From: Gemmatimonadaceae bacterium
Lineage (GTDB): Bacteria > Gemmatimonadota > Gemmatimonadetes > Gemmatimonadales > Gemmatimonadaceae
Length of the DNA: 64,000 bases
Assembly (NCBI GenBank): GCA_025929535.1
Contig: JAICLZ010000006.1
Location: 22,134-86,133 of the forward strand
Direction: 5' to 3'
The notes under the pieces were generated by a model. That model saw only the letters and a program-made list of their open reading frames with translations. It was not told where the DNA came from and searched no databases. Made by a program: the position numbers and the translations under genes. Below are positions 40,870 through 49,902 of this stretch, piece by piece (position 1 is the first letter of the stretch; each line of letters starts with the position of its first letter).

Positions 40870-41643
40870 ATGGCGAGACCACGCAAGCGCACGATCAAGC
40901 GATACGGATGGGTTCCGGATCTCCCCGACCAGCGCGACTTCGCGTTTCGCGCGCCTCGACGGATCGTGGTGTCGCTGCCACCGAGGATGGATCTGCGCCC
41001 GCAGATGCCGCCGGTGTACGACCAGGGACAGCTCGGCTCGTGCACCTCGAACGCGATCGGCGGCGCTTTCGAGTTCGAGCTGCTGAAACAGAGCGAGCCG
41101 GACTTCGTTCCGTCGCGGCTCTTCATCTACTACAACGAGCGCGTGATCGAGCGCACGGTGGATACCGACAGCGGCGCGCAGCTCCGCGACGGCATGAAAA
41201 CGCTCGCGAAGCAGGGCGTCTGCCCCGAGACCATGTGGCCCTACATCATCTCACAGTTCGCCACCGAGCCGAGCGCGGCGTGCTACGCGGAGGCGAAGAA
41301 GCATCTCGGCGTGACCTACATGCGCGTGGAGCAGGAAGTGACCCAGATGCGCGGCTGTGTCGCCGCGGGCTTCCCGTTCATCTTCGGCTTCACGGTGTAC
41401 GAGTCGTTCGAGTCCGATGCGGTCGCGCGAACGGGCAACGTGCCGATGCCCGAGGGCGATGAACGAACGCTCGGCGGACACGCGATGTGCGTGGTGGGCT
41501 ACGACAATCCGAAAAAGCTGTTCATCGTGCGCAATTCGTGGGGCGCGAGCTGGGGAAAGAACGGCTACGGAACGATGCCGTACGCGTACTTCACCAACAC
41601 GGATCTCTCCGCCGACTTCTGGACGTTGCGCGCGGTGAGCTGA
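40870..41643 (+). CDS. Papain-like cysteine peptidase (C1A family)
   Basis: 257 residues, no signal peptide. The catalytic Cys58 lies in YDQGQLGSCTSNA, His204 in LGGHAMCVVGYD and Asn222 in VRNSWGASWG, the complete papain triad. A short N-terminal basic segment (RPRKRTIKRYGW) replaces a normal propeptide. ATG 40870 follows an AAGGAG Shine-Dalgarno by 7 nt. It is presumably secreted or acts on imported peptides; the location is not clear from sequence. Confidence 0.9.
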   Translation: MARPRKRTIKRYGWVPDLPDQRDFAFRAPRRIVVSLPPRMDLRPQMPPVYDQGQLGSCTSNAIGGAFEFELLKQSEPDFVPSRLFIYYNERVIERTVDTDSGAQLRDGMKTLAKQGVCPETMWPYIISQFATEPSAACYAEAKKHLGVTYMRVEQEVTQMRGCVAAGFPFIFGFTVYESFESDAVARTGNVPMPEGDERTLGGHAMCVVGYDNPKKLFIVRNSWGASWGKNGYGTMPYAYFTNTDLSADFWTLRAVS

Positions 41644-41652
41644 AGGTGAGCC

Positions 41653-43026
41653 CTACCGGTTCGCCGCCTGCAACACCACCACGCCCATAGTCGCGACGCA
41701 CAGCGCGACCTGGTGCGGATCGAGCGCGCTCATCATGTCCGCATCCGTGTGGTGGTACCAGAAGTAGCGCGACGCGTCGATGTCCAACGCGAGCGCGGGC
41801 ACGCCCGCCTCCGCGAGTGGCGCCACGTCCGCCTCGGGGTCGCCCATCTTCGCCTCGGTCACTCCGATGCGCGCGAGTGGCGCGATGAGCTGCTGCACCA
41901 CCGGGAGCAGGGAGTCCGGACCCGTCAGCCGAATTCCCCTGGGCGTGAACGCGCCGTTGTCCGACTCGAGCGCGAATTTCGTCTTCGGCAGCTCCGCGCG
42001 ATGCGTGTCGCGATACGCGTCCGCGCCGCGGCCACCCATCTCCTCGTTCACCCACGCGACCACGCGAATCGTCCGCTTCGGCTTCAGCCCGAGCTGCCTG
42101 ATCAGCCGCAGCGCCTCCCACGCGGCCACGACGCCGCCGCCATCGTCCATCGCGCCCTGGCCCACATCCCACGAATCAATGTGCCCGCCGAGCACGATGA
42201 CCTCGTCAGGGAGCGCGCTGCCACGCACCTCGGCGATTACGTTGCGCGACTTCGCATCGGGAAGCATGTGCGCCTCCATGGCGAGCGTGACGCGGCTCTC
42301 CTGGCCGCGATTCTGGATGCGGTGCAGCATGTCCGCATCCTCGAGCGTGATCGCTGCCGCGGGAATGTGGTGTGCGCGAGCGGTCGTGTCGCCGTAGCCC
42401 ATCGAGCCCGTGTGTGGCGTGTCGAGCGAATGCGGTGTGACCGAGCGAACGAGCGCCGCAACCGCGCCATACGCCGCGGCCGAGTCCGCGGCGGAAAAGC
42501 GGTAGACTACCGCTTCGCCGTATGCATCGAACGGTGGCTCGTTCGGATCGAAGTGATGGTCGAAGAGGACGATCTTGCCCTTTGCCTGCGCCGCGTGCGC
42601 GTGGAGATCCGCGAAGTCGCTCACGACGAGCACAGGCGCCGTGATCCCGCCGGCGGGCGTGCCGACGCTGCGCCCGAGCCCGAGCATGTGCAGCGGTGCG
42701 CGATGTGGCGCGAGGAGCGTTGCGGACTCGTGGCCGCGCACCCAGTGCGGCACCATCACCGGCTCCGTGTGCACGTTCTCGAGCCCATCCTTTTTCATCT
42801 GCACGACCATCCAGTCGATCGCACTCTCCAGACTGCCGGAGCCAACCGGCCGGTTGCCATAGGTGTCGACCATTTCGGCCAGACGATGCCACGCCGCGCT
42901 GTCCTTCAGCGCACCATCGATGAGCCGGTCGGCCGGAGCGGCCTGCGCACGAAGCGGGGCGAGCGACAGCACGAGAGTGAGGACGACCACGGAGGCCGCG
43001 GCTACTCGCCTGGAGATTGCGTGCAT
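41653..43026 (-). CDS. Exported M28-family metallopeptidase (carboxypeptidase Q-like)
   Basis: 457 residues with an N-terminal signal peptide (AAASVVVLTLVLSLAPLRAQA). Co-catalytic di-zinc motifs: LGGHIDSWDVG (His and Asp), AMDDGGG, VNEEMGG (Glu pair), DPEADVAPL and FWYHHTDADMM (His). A PA-like insert is present (residues about 125-230). It releases dipeptides or amino acids in the periplasm. Its start is 119 bp from the divergent histidine-kinase-like gene. Confidence 0.93.
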   Translation of the reverse strand: MHAISRRVAAASVVVLTLVLSLAPLRAQAAPADRLIDGALKDSAAWHRLAEMVDTYGNRPVGSGSLESAIDWMVVQMKKDGLENVHTEPVMVPHWVRGHESATLLAPHRAPLHMLGLGRSVGTPAGGITAPVLVVSDFADLHAHAAQAKGKIVLFDHHFDPNEPPFDAYGEAVVYRFSAADSAAAYGAVAALVRSVTPHSLDTPHTGSMGYGDTTARAHHIPAAAITLEDADMLHRIQNRGQESRVTLAMEAHMLPDAKSRNVIAEVRGSALPDEVIVLGGHIDSWDVGQGAMDDGGGVVAAWEALRLIRQLGLKPKRTIRVVAWVNEEMGGRGADAYRDTHRAELPKTKFALESDNGAFTPRGIRLTGPDSLLPVVQQLIAPLARIGVTEAKMGDPEADVAPLAEAGVPALALDIDASRYFWYHHTDADMMSALDPHQVALCVATMGVVVLQAANR

Positions 43027-43145
43027 GTTGGCCTGAGAAGAATGGATGTCGATCGACGCTCAAAATTATCCAGGCGCGCACACGCCTGAAACGTCCACAC
43101 ATGACACGTTCGTTGCGACCAAGGGCCGTGCGCGTCGAAAGTGGG

Positions 43146-43811
43146 ATGAACGACGCCACGCTCGAAACGGATGCGTTCCCGACCGGCAAGCCCGGAGACA
43201 CACGCTCCTACGCCGAAGCGTGGAGTGCCGTGAGCGAAACACTCGTTCGCGGAATCGCGCACGCGTTGAGCAATCGCATCGCGACCATAGGCACGATCGC
43301 GGAGCTCCTGCGCGTCGGCGGAGACGATCCGCACGCAATGTCGGAGATGCTCGGCATCGAGACCGAGCGACTGGAGGATCTGCTCGAGCAGATGCGCGCG
43401 CTCTCGGCGCGAAGTGCGGGGCGCATGGAGGCAATGCGCCTGTCGGATGCGGTCGCGGGAGCAATGGCGCTGCACAGCTATCATCCGGAGCGACGCACCG
43501 TCACCGTCACCGTGGAGCCGGGTGATGAGTCGCGGCCGGTGCTCGGCGATCCACCTCTGCTCCAGCGCCAGCTGCTGATCGTGCTCGACGCGGCGACGCA
43601 TGCGGCAATGTCGCACGAAGCGCGCACGGTTCGCGTGCGATTCGGATTGATGGGGAAGGTGGGCGTGGCGCGCGTGATCGCGGGCGATGGCCAAGACACG
43701 GGCGTGCTTCCCGAGAGCCTGCCGGGAACGATCACGCACGCGATGGTGGAGACCGATACCGGCGTCGCCTACGTGCTCGTGCTCCCTGCGCTCGGCGCGG
43801 GCGCCGAGTAG
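43146..43811 (+). CDS. Histidine-kinase-like protein with degenerate ATPase region
   Basis: 221 residues. GIAHALSNRIATIGTIAEL (about 38-56) resembles a DHp helix with a phosphorylatable His (HxxxN). The following region keeps the order of a HATPase domain (GDPPLLQRQLLIVLDAA, ARVIAGDGQDTG, YVLVLPALG) but the N-box Asn and the G1 Gly-rich motif are not intact, and it is short. It might act as a phosphotransfer or scaffold protein for the NtrC-type regulator encoded about 1 kb away. The start could be 43101. It converges on the FliA gene (6-bp gap). Confidence 0.68.
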   Translation: MNDATLETDAFPTGKPGDTRSYAEAWSAVSETLVRGIAHALSNRIATIGTIAELLRVGGDDPHAMSEMLGIETERLEDLLEQMRALSARSAGRMEAMRLSDAVAGAMALHSYHPERRTVTVTVEPGDESRPVLGDPPLLQRQLLIVLDAATHAAMSHEARTVRVRFGLMGKVGVARVIAGDGQDTGVLPESLPGTITHAMVETDTGVAYVLVLPALGAGAE

Positions 43812-43817
43812 CCGCCG

Positions 43818-44576
43818 CTACGCCACGAGCGAGCGGAGCGACGAGAGCTCGCCGCGGAGCTTCGTCACGGCCTTCTGCCTGATCTGCGACACGCGACTTT
43901 CGGTCACCTCGAGCACCGCCGCGATCTCGTGAAGCTTGAGCTCCTCGAAGTAGTACAGCGTGAGCACCGTACGCTCCTGTTGCGAGAGCCGCAGAATGGT
44001 TTCGCGGAGGATCGCCGTCTCCTGATCGAGCGTGATCCTGTTCTCGATTCCAGCGTGGTCATCCTCGGTCGCCATCGGCTGCGCGTGCGGAGCATCATCG
44101 CCGTCGTCCGAGCCCGAGCCATCGAGCGCCACGCGCATCGTACCTTCGGCTTCCGCCTCGAGCTTCCAGAGCGTCGGGAGATCGAGGCCGAGCATCTCCG
44201 CAACTTCCTGGCCCATCGGCTCGCGTCCGAGCTCGTGGCGAAGCGCCTCGCGCGCGGCCGAAAGCGTGCGCGTGCGGCGTCGCATCGATGAGGGCACATG
44301 ATCGATTCTACGCAGCTCGTCGAGGATCGCGCCGCGAACACGCGGAACCGCGAAGGTGCTGAAGGCGAGGCCCCGGGTGGGCTCGAAGCGTTCGAGCGCC
44401 TCGATCAGCCCCATCGTGCCGGCGCTCACGAGCTCATCGAGCTCGACATCGGAAGAGACACGGCGATGGATCTGCCGAGCAACGTGGTGAACGAGGCTGA
44501 TGTGTTCGGCGAGAAGCTCCTCGCGTGCGGCGGCGTCACCAGCGCCGAAGGCCTTCCAAAGGGTCAATCCCGACAT
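43818..44576 (-). CDS. fliA: RNA polymerase sigma-28 factor, FliA/WhiG type
   Basis: 252 residues with sigma regions 2 (HISLVHHVARQIHRRV; DELVSAGTMGLIEALERFEP; FSTFAVPRVRGAILDELRRID), 3 (REALRHELGREPMGQEVAE) and 4 (LSQQERTVLTLYYFEELKLHEIA, then VTESRVSQIRQKAVTKLRG). The spacing and the RGAILDELR motif are those of FliA/WhiG. The ATG has a good Shine-Dalgarno (GGAGCAGG). It directs flagellar/chemotaxis promoters; a matching promoter precedes flgM 1.8 kb away. No flagellar structural genes are in the window. Confidence 0.9.
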   Translation of the reverse strand: MSGLTLWKAFGAGDAAAREELLAEHISLVHHVARQIHRRVSSDVELDELVSAGTMGLIEALERFEPTRGLAFSTFAVPRVRGAILDELRRIDHVPSSMRRRTRTLSAAREALRHELGREPMGQEVAEMLGLDLPTLWKLEAEAEGTMRVALDGSGSDDGDDAPHAQPMATEDDHAGIENRITLDQETAILRETILRLSQQERTVLTLYYFEELKLHEIAAVLEVTESRVSQIRQKAVTKLRGELSSLRSLVA

Positions 44577-44671
44577 GTGCCTGCTCCGTTGAATTCGTGT
44601 CCGTCGCGGCCGCTCACGAACCAGCCTCGGCCGCTATAAAGGCAATAGCGGGCCCAACTGGGGCAGACAGC

Positions 44672-44700
44672 AAAAAAGCGCATAACCGAAGTTTTGCGCT
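44672..44700 (-). terminator. UUCG-tetraloop rho-independent terminator (minus strand)
   Basis: On the minus strand, AGCGCA-A-AAC TTCG GTT-A-TGCGCT forms a stem of about 9 bp with one A-A mismatch and a UUCG tetraloop, followed directly by TTTTTT (44677-44672). It lies about 150 bp beyond the stop of the NtrC-type gene and ahead of fliA. Confidence 0.78.
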
Positions 44701-44848
44701 CTGCTCCCGGTCTAGGTCAACTCGTTATGTGGCTTGTACTTACGGTGCACCTTCAACTCCCGGGCGCACGATGTTCGACGCAGCCTTGATCCCGATCCCG
44801 AGAACGGAAGAACGCACCGATGGGCAGATTCTTCCCCCTCGGCCACGG

Positions 44849-46297
44849 TCAACTCTGCCGCAGAATCGCAGGCTCCCGGCGTGGGGATGGATACGCAGCC
44901 TGCGGAGGGGTCCTGGAAGGCCCGTTGAGCTTGTTTCGGAGCGTTCGAACGCTGATGCCCAGAAGCTCAGCCGCCTTTGTCCTGTTGTTCCCTGCGGCCA
45001 CCAAAGCATGCTGGATCAGCACCGCCTCCGCCTCTCCAACATCCAGGGTGTGGAGCACGATGCCACCCTCGCGCGCGTCTTCCGCCTTCAGCGCGACCTG
45101 CGCCGCCGGATCCCCGCCCATGTTCGCAGGAGGGCCCAGGCGTTGCCCCTCGAACGAGCGGACACCCAGTACCGGCCCGGCGCTCAGGATTACGGCGCGC
45201 TCCACCGCGTGCTCCAGCTCCCGGACGTTTCCCGGCCATGGGTAGCGCTGCAACAGCTGTATGGCCTCCGGCTCGATCGTCGTGATCTCCTTTCCCACAT
45301 CCTTCGCGGCCCGCAGCGCAAAACGGTACGCCAGCATGGGGATGTCCTCCAGCCGTTCCCGCAGCGACGGGATGCGGAGCGGGATCACGCTCAACCGAAA
45401 GTACAGATCCTGCCGGAAGCGGCCCGCCGCAGCGTCGGCCGACAAATCGCGATTGGAGGTGGCGATCACGCGTACGTCCACGCGAATCGTGCTCGTGCCG
45501 CCCACGCGCTCGAACTCCTGCTCCTGGAGCACGCGCAGCAACTTCGCCTGCAGATCGAGACGCATCTCGGATATCTCATCGAGAAGCAGAGTGCCGCGAT
45601 TCGCACGCTCGAATGCGCCCTCGACGCGCTTGATCGCCCCGGTGAACGCGCCCTTCTCGTGGCCGAAGAGCGCACTCTCGATCAGCCCCTCCGGAAGCGC
45701 GGCGCAATTGAGCTTGATGAAGGGCTTGTCGTGGCGATCACTCATGTCGTGGATCGCGCGCGCAAACAATTCCTTGCCGGTCCCGGACTCGCCCAGCAGG
45801 AGGACGGTTGCACGCGTCGGCGCGGCGGTGGTCATGGACTGCAGCGCGTTCCGCATCGCGGCACTGTCTCCCAGAATCTGGCGCTCGTTGCGTACCGCGC
45901 TCATCTCGCGGCGCAGCGTCGCATTTTCCTGCCGCAGCCGCACGAGCTCGAGTGCCTGCTCCACCGCGTGCGTGAGCTGCTCCGGGCGTACGGGTTTCGT
46001 GATGTAATCCACGGCGCCGGCCTTGATCGACTCGACCGCGTGCTCGATGCTCGCGTAGCCCGTGAGCATGATGAGCGGGATCTCGAAGCCCTCGCTCGTG
46101 AGCAGCTCGAGAAACTCGAGCCCCGACAGGCCGGGCATCCTGAAGTCGGAGATGATCAGCTCCACGCCGCCGCGCGCGAGCACCTGCAGCGCCTCGGGGA
46201 CGTTTCGCGCGCCCACCGTTTCGTGTCCCGCGGCGCGCAGCGTATGCTCGACGATCATCGCTACGGCGGGCTCATCGTCGACACACAGAATGGACAT
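44849..46297 (-). CDS. NtrC-type sigma-54-dependent response regulator
   Basis: 482 residues: receiver domain with phosphoacceptor D51 (SDFRMPG), K101 and T79; AAA+ domain with Walker A GESGTGKE (169-176), sigma-54-contacting GAFTGA (216-221), [17 protein letters not shown] Walker B ([11 protein letters not shown]) and R-finger region; C-terminal Fis-type HTH ([20 protein letters not shown]). It activates sigma-54 promoters and is phosphorylated by a partner kinase. Resembles FlrC/FleR/AtoC regulators; the target here is not known. It is upstream of fliA on the same strand but separated by a terminator. Confidence 0.93.
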   Translation of the reverse strand: MSILCVDDEPAVAMIVEHTLRAAGHETVGARNVPEALQVLARGGVELIISDFRMPGLSGLEFLELLTSEGFEIPLIMLTGYASIEHAVESIKAGAVDYITKPVRPEQLTHAVEQALELVRLRQENATLRREMSAVRNERQILGDSAAMRNALQSMTTAAPTRATVLLLGESGTGKELFARAIHDMSDRHDKPFIKLNCAALPEGLIESALFGHEKGAFTGAIKRVEGAFERANRGTLLLDEISEMRLDLQAKLLRVLQEQEFERVGGTSTIRVDVRVIATSNRDLSADAAAGRFRQDLYFRLSVIPLRIPSLRERLEDIPMLAYRFALRAAKDVGKEITTIEPEAIQLLQRYPWPGNVRELEHAVERAVILSAGPVLGVRSFEGQRLGPPANMGGDPAAQVALKAEDAREGGIVLHTLDVGEAEAVLIQHALVAAGNNRTKAAELLGISVRTLRNKLNGPSRTPPQAAYPSPRREPAILRQS

Positions 46298-46381
46298 GGT
46301 GCTGCTCGGAAAGGGCTGGGCGAAGGCTGCCGGCTGCAGTTCATAGACGGTATCGGCAGCCGCCCGGCAACAATTTCCGGC

Positions 46382-46408
46382 TCAAGCTTTCAAAGTCCTG
46401 ACCGATAT
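46382..46408 (+). promoter_or_regulatory. Putative sigma-28 (FliA) promoter upstream of flgM
   Basis: TCAAGCTT (46382-46389) matches the -35 consensus TAAAGTTT at 6 of 8 positions, and ACCGATAT (46401-46408) matches the -10 consensus GCCGATAA at 6 of 8. The 11-bp spacer is exactly the FliA spacing. It sits about 20 bp before the flgM start, in the shared region with the divergent NtrC gene. Confidence 0.68.
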
Positions 46409-46428
46409 TCAGTTGCGTGGAGGACAAC

Positions 46429-46626
46429 ATGACTGAACGATCAGATGACGCCCGTCAGGACAACCGCGGCGCAGAGGTGCGACAGATCGCCTCGCGTGCC
46501 CGTCGAACGCGCCTGACCCCTGAGCGGACGGCCGAGATTCGGCTTCGCATTCTGCAGCGAGCGTACGACAGCCCTCAGATTGCGGCCACGATCGCCAGAC
46601 GATTGCTGCAGCGGGGAGATCTCTAG
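46429..46626 (+). CDS. flgM: FlgM-like anti-sigma-28 factor
   Basis: 65 residues from an ATG 5 nt after GGAGG. The C-terminal half has the FlgM pattern RTAEIRLRILQRAYDSPQIAA, TIARRLL (30-60): the KV..IR..I..G.Y.VD...IA..LL motif that forms the FliA-binding helices. The N-terminal half is charged and probably disordered, as in FlgM. FlgM holds FliA inactive until exported by the flagellar apparatus. The promoter directly upstream has FliA-type elements, consistent with an autoregulatory loop. Confidence 0.72.
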   Translation: MTERSDDARQDNRGAEVRQIASRARRTRLTPERTAEIRLRILQRAYDSPQIAATIARRLLQRGDL

Positions 46627-46775
46627 CTCGGCTCGGCTCCAGCCGATGGTCGTCCGGCACGAAGACTCGTTTACTCGGTGCGCGCTCCCTCGACAGCGCT
46701 GCTGCCCCGCGTTTGCTTCTTCGTCATCGGACCGAGCGTCGGCCCTTCGCCATCGACCCTGCTACCCGCACCCCC

Positions 46776-47339
46776 ATGCATGCGATCTGGACGGAAATGT
46801 TCACGCCTGGCGAGCCACTCGTCGCCAAGGTCATTCGCACGCTCATCGTGTATGTCTTTCTCCTCGTGGGACTGCGCGTTGCAGGGAAGCGCGAGCTCGG
46901 GCAGCTCAACCCGTTCGATCTCGTGGTGCTGCTCGTTCTGTCGAACACGCTGCAGAACGCGATCATCGGAAACGACAACTCGATCTCGGGTGGCCTCTTC
47001 GGTGCGGCCGTGCTGCTCGGCGTGAACTACATCGTGGTACGCTTTCTCTTTCTCCATCCGAAGATCGACAAGCTGGCGGAGGGCGACTCCGTGGTGCTGG
47101 TGCTGCACGGCGAGCTACTCGAGGATGCGCTCAAGAAGCAGCTCGTCACGAGGGCGGAGCTCATGTCCGCGGCGCGCCGCCAGGGAATCGACAGCCTCAG
47201 CGACATCGAGTGCGCGCGCCTCGAGATTGGAGGTGCGCTCACCTTCGTGCTGAAGCATCCGTCGAGCGATGAATCCTGGCGAAAGGATGCGACGAAGCGG
47301 CTCGAGCGCATCGAGGAGATGCTGGCGCAGCGGCACTGA
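46776..47339 (+). CDS. DUF421 (YetF/YdfR/YcaP) membrane protein
   Basis: 187 residues: three N-terminal TM helices with the family motif GKRELGQLNPFDLVVLLVLSN and NDNSISGG, then a soluble domain (HGELLEDALKKQLVTRAELMSAARRQGI, DIECARLEIGG). DUF421 proteins are inner-membrane proteins of uncertain function with links to spore or cell-envelope biology. ATG 46776 places the first helix at the right distance; a longer frame is not supported. Confidence 0.89.
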   Translation: MHAIWTEMFTPGEPLVAKVIRTLIVYVFLLVGLRVAGKRELGQLNPFDLVVLLVLSNTLQNAIIGNDNSISGGLFGAAVLLGVNYIVVRFLFLHPKIDKLAEGDSVVLVLHGELLEDALKKQLVTRAELMSAARRQGIDSLSDIECARLEIGGALTFVLKHPSSDESWRKDATKRLERIEEMLAQRH

Positions 47340-47353
47340 GGCCGGCGCAGCGA

Positions 47354-48400
47354 TCAGCGAAGCCACGCGTCGACGTTCGCGGCCACGAACGCATCGTCCG
47401 TGAGCTCGGGGTAGGCGCGCAGCACGCGATCGATCTCGTCGAGCTGCCCCGGAGAGAGTGACTCATTCGGGTCGAGGCACCAGGTGCCGGCGAGCAGTCG
47501 CTGCCGTCGCAGAATCTCGTGCAGTCCGGCAATGCAGCCCGCAAACGCGTGTCTCACATCGAAGAGCGCACCATTCGCGTCGGTGAGCGCCGCCGCGCGC
47601 GCGAGCCACGAAGCATCGATCGACGCCGCATTGCGCGCGGCGCGAGTCTCCTCGAGCATCTCGACGGCGCGATGCGTCCACACGGCCCATTGGCCGAGCA
47701 GCCCGCCCACGATGCGCGGTGCATGCCCGCTTTCTCCGAGCGGCGGGAAGGGCGTGAGCAGGTCGAGCACGATCTGGTCGTCGTTGCCGGTATAGAGCGC
47801 GATGTCCGTGCGCCCCGAGTCCGCGACCGCGCGCAGCACGTCCAGCGTCTGGTATCGATTGAAGGGCGCGATCTTGATCGCGACCGCCTGCGGAATCTCC
47901 GCGAAGCCGCGCCAGAATTCGTAGCGCAGCACGCGGCCTCCAACCGCCGGCTGCAGATAGAATCCGAACAGGGGCAGCACCTCACCGATCGCGCGGCAGT
48001 GCTCGAGCAGCCGCTGCTCGGGCGCGCCGTGCAGCGCGCCGAGGCTCACGAGGGCGGCCCCGTAGCCGAGGTCGTGTGCGAGCCGCGCTTCGCCAAGCGC
48101 CTGCGCCGTGTCGCCGCACACACCGGCGACGAGCGCAAAGGGGCGCGGACCGGACCGCAGTGCACTTCTCGCGCTCTCGGCCGCGAGCGCGAGAACGGGC
48201 GCGAGGAGCCCGTGCTTTCTATCCCTGATCCCGAACTGCGTGGTGTGCACGCCCACCGCGATCCCGCCCGCGCCCGCGGCCACGTAATAGCGCGTGAGCG
48301 CGCGCTGGTGCTGCTCGTCGAGCGTCCGGGCAGCCGTGAGCGCGAGCGGATGGGCGGGGATCACGTGCCCGTGCGCGAGATGGGTGCGGATATCGGTCAC
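47354..48400 (-). CDS. DHDPS/NAL-family class I aldolase
   Basis: 348 residues with (beta/alpha)8 motifs of the DapA/NanA superfamily: AGGIAVGVHTTQF near the N-terminus, Schiff-base Lys in AVAIKIAPFNRYQT and YTGNDDQIV near the active site. The substrate cannot be read: the DapA-typical Tyr pattern is not fully kept, and the gene is coupled (2-nt gap, GTG start 48400) to an SDR, so it probably cleaves a keto sugar acid rather than making dihydrodipicolinate. Confidence 0.83.
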   Translation of the reverse strand: MTDIRTHLAHGHVIPAHPLALTAARTLDEQHQRALTRYYVAAGAGGIAVGVHTTQFGIRDRKHGLLAPVLALAAESARSALRSGPRPFALVAGVCGDTAQALGEARLAHDLGYGAALVSLGALHGAPEQRLLEHCRAIGEVLPLFGFYLQPAVGGRVLRYEFWRGFAEIPQAVAIKIAPFNRYQTLDVLRAVADSGRTDIALYTGNDDQIVLDLLTPFPPLGESGHAPRIVGGLLGQWAVWTHRAVEMLEETRAARNAASIDASWLARAAALTDANGALFDVRHAFAGCIAGLHEILRRQRLLAGTWCLDPNESLSPGQLDEIDRVLRAYPELTDDAFVAANVDAWLR

Positions 48401-48402
48401 GC

Positions 48403-49425
48403 TCAGAATGCGCCCGTGCGCTCTTCGAAGTGCGTCGGCTTGCCCAGAAGTGGCCGGCCGGCCTGCACCCATTCGGCAATCCACTCCACGAGCGCCGCTG
48501 TCGACACGGATGGTGGGCCGAACAGGGAATGCGCGAGCGAGGCGTTGCTGAGCAGCGCATCCGGCGCCTCCGTGCCCGTGAACGTGGGCGCCCGGTGCAG
48601 CAGCTCTCCGAACCGCTCCGCGAGCGCGCGCACGGCCAGCGTCTCGACCCCGGTGACGTTCACCACGAATGGCGGCGCGCTCGCGTGCGCGAGACAGCGC
48701 AGTGCCCAGTCGTTCGCATCGCCCTGCCAGATGACGTTGACGTGCCCCATGCGCAGATCGATCGGCTCGTCCCGCAGCACGCGCGACGCGATGTCGACGA
48801 GCACACCGTAGCGCAGATCGATCGCGTAGTTGAGACGCACGATGGCCACGCGAGTGCCGCGGCGCGCGGATGCGTCCTCGAAGATGCGCTCGCGGCCGAG
48901 ACACGACATCGCGTACTCGCCGATGGGCGATGGCGCCTCGCTCTCGAGTGGGCCGCCACCGCTCGCGGAGCTCAGGGCGTACACGTTCCCCGTCGAGAAG
49001 GCGACGATGCGCGAGTCCGCATACCGCTCGGCGGCGATCGATGGGAGCACCACGTTCATCGCCCACGTCAGCGACGGCGCCTCACGGGTGCCGAACTTGT
49101 GGCCGGCCATGAAGATCACGTTCGGCGCGTGGGGGAGCGCGTCCACGGCGCGGCGATCGAGCAGATCGCAGCGGATGGTCTCGATCCCGGACTCTCGCAG
49201 CGACTGCTCCGCCGTCGCGGAAGAGAAGCGCGAGACGGCGAACACGCGATCGCGCGAGCCAAGCTCGTCGAGCGCCCGGCGGGCCATGCGCGAGAGTGTC
49301 GGTCCCATCTTGCCGGCAGCGCCGAGAACGATGATGTCCCCCGGCATGGAGCGCATCGAGGCGAGCAGGCCGGATGACGGTGTCGAGAGCGCGTCCTCGA
49401 GCGCGGCCTCGCTCGCGAAGGTCAC
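48403..49425 (-). CDS. NAD-dependent epimerase/dehydratase-family protein (extended SDR)
   Basis: 340 residues from GTG 49425 (GTGA overlap with the preceding stop). The Rossmann Gly motif is GAAGKMG (35-41), followed by NVIFMAGHKFGTREAP, STGNVYAL and PIGEYAMSCLGRERIFE: the active-site pattern YxxxK reads YxxxC here, so Lys is replaced by Cys. The C-terminal substrate domain is present (TAALVEWIAEWV). With the downstream aldolase it may form a sugar-acid pathway, but catalysis without the Lys would need another residue. Confidence 0.82.
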   Translation of the reverse strand: MTFASEAALEDALSTPSSGLLASMRSMPGDIIVLGAAGKMGPTLSRMARRALDELGSRDRVFAVSRFSSATAEQSLRESGIETIRCDLLDRRAVDALPHAPNVIFMAGHKFGTREAPSLTWAMNVVLPSIAAERYADSRIVAFSTGNVYALSSASGGGPLESEAPSPIGEYAMSCLGRERIFEDASARRGTRVAIVRLNYAIDLRYGVLVDIASRVLRDEPIDLRMGHVNVIWQGDANDWALRCLAHASAPPFVVNVTGVETLAVRALAERFGELLHRAPTFTGTEAPDALLSNASLAHSLFGPPSVSTAALVEWIAEWVQAGRPLLGKPTHFEERTGAF

Positions 49426-49862
49426 GCGCGCAGGAAGTCCGGCTGCCACTCGCGAATCGCCTCCTTCACCTGGGCGCTCGTGCGCAGCTCCTGCGACAGC
49501 ACGCGCGCGATGAGCCCGGGGAGCTCTGCATCCGACGCGAAGCGCAGCGCGATGAGTCGTCCGAGCGGAAGCCTGGCGAGTGCGTCGGCGGCGGCCACCG
49601 GGCCGAGAACGCGCTCGAGGCGCAGCGTCATCTCGAGGCGAATGACACGATTCTGCACCGTCAGCGCCATCAGGCGCGAAGCGAATGTCAGCGCCACCAG
49701 TCCGGCTGCGAGCACGACTCCCATGACCGTCGCGAGCGATGGCGCTCGCACGAGCGCGTAGATCGTGTAGACGAGATAGATCGCAAACAGCGGCGAGGCA
49801 ACGAAGTGGAACAGCGGAAAGTTGCGCCGGTGATTGCCGTAGTTCTGCGTCTCGTTTGCCAT
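49422..49862 (-). CDS. DUF6526 two-TM membrane protein
   Basis: 146 residues starting MANETQNYGNHRRNFPLFHF, the usual DUF6526 opening (the family start lies at 49862), two TM helices (about 20-70) and a C-terminal segment including LRTSAQVKEAIREWQPD. Family function unknown. It overlaps the next gene by 4 nt, so it is part of the unit with the epimerase and aldolase. Confidence 0.82.
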   Translation of the reverse strand: MANETQNYGNHRRNFPLFHFVASPLFAIYLVYTIYALVRAPSLATVMGVVLAAGLVALTFASRLMALTVQNRVIRLEMTLRLERVLGPVAAADALARLPLGRLIALRFASDAELPGLIARVLSQELRTSAQVKEAIREWQPDFLRA

Positions 49863-49902
49863 GCCGGTCACCTGTGTGGGGGTGGAGCTCAGAGGGGCGA
49901 TC

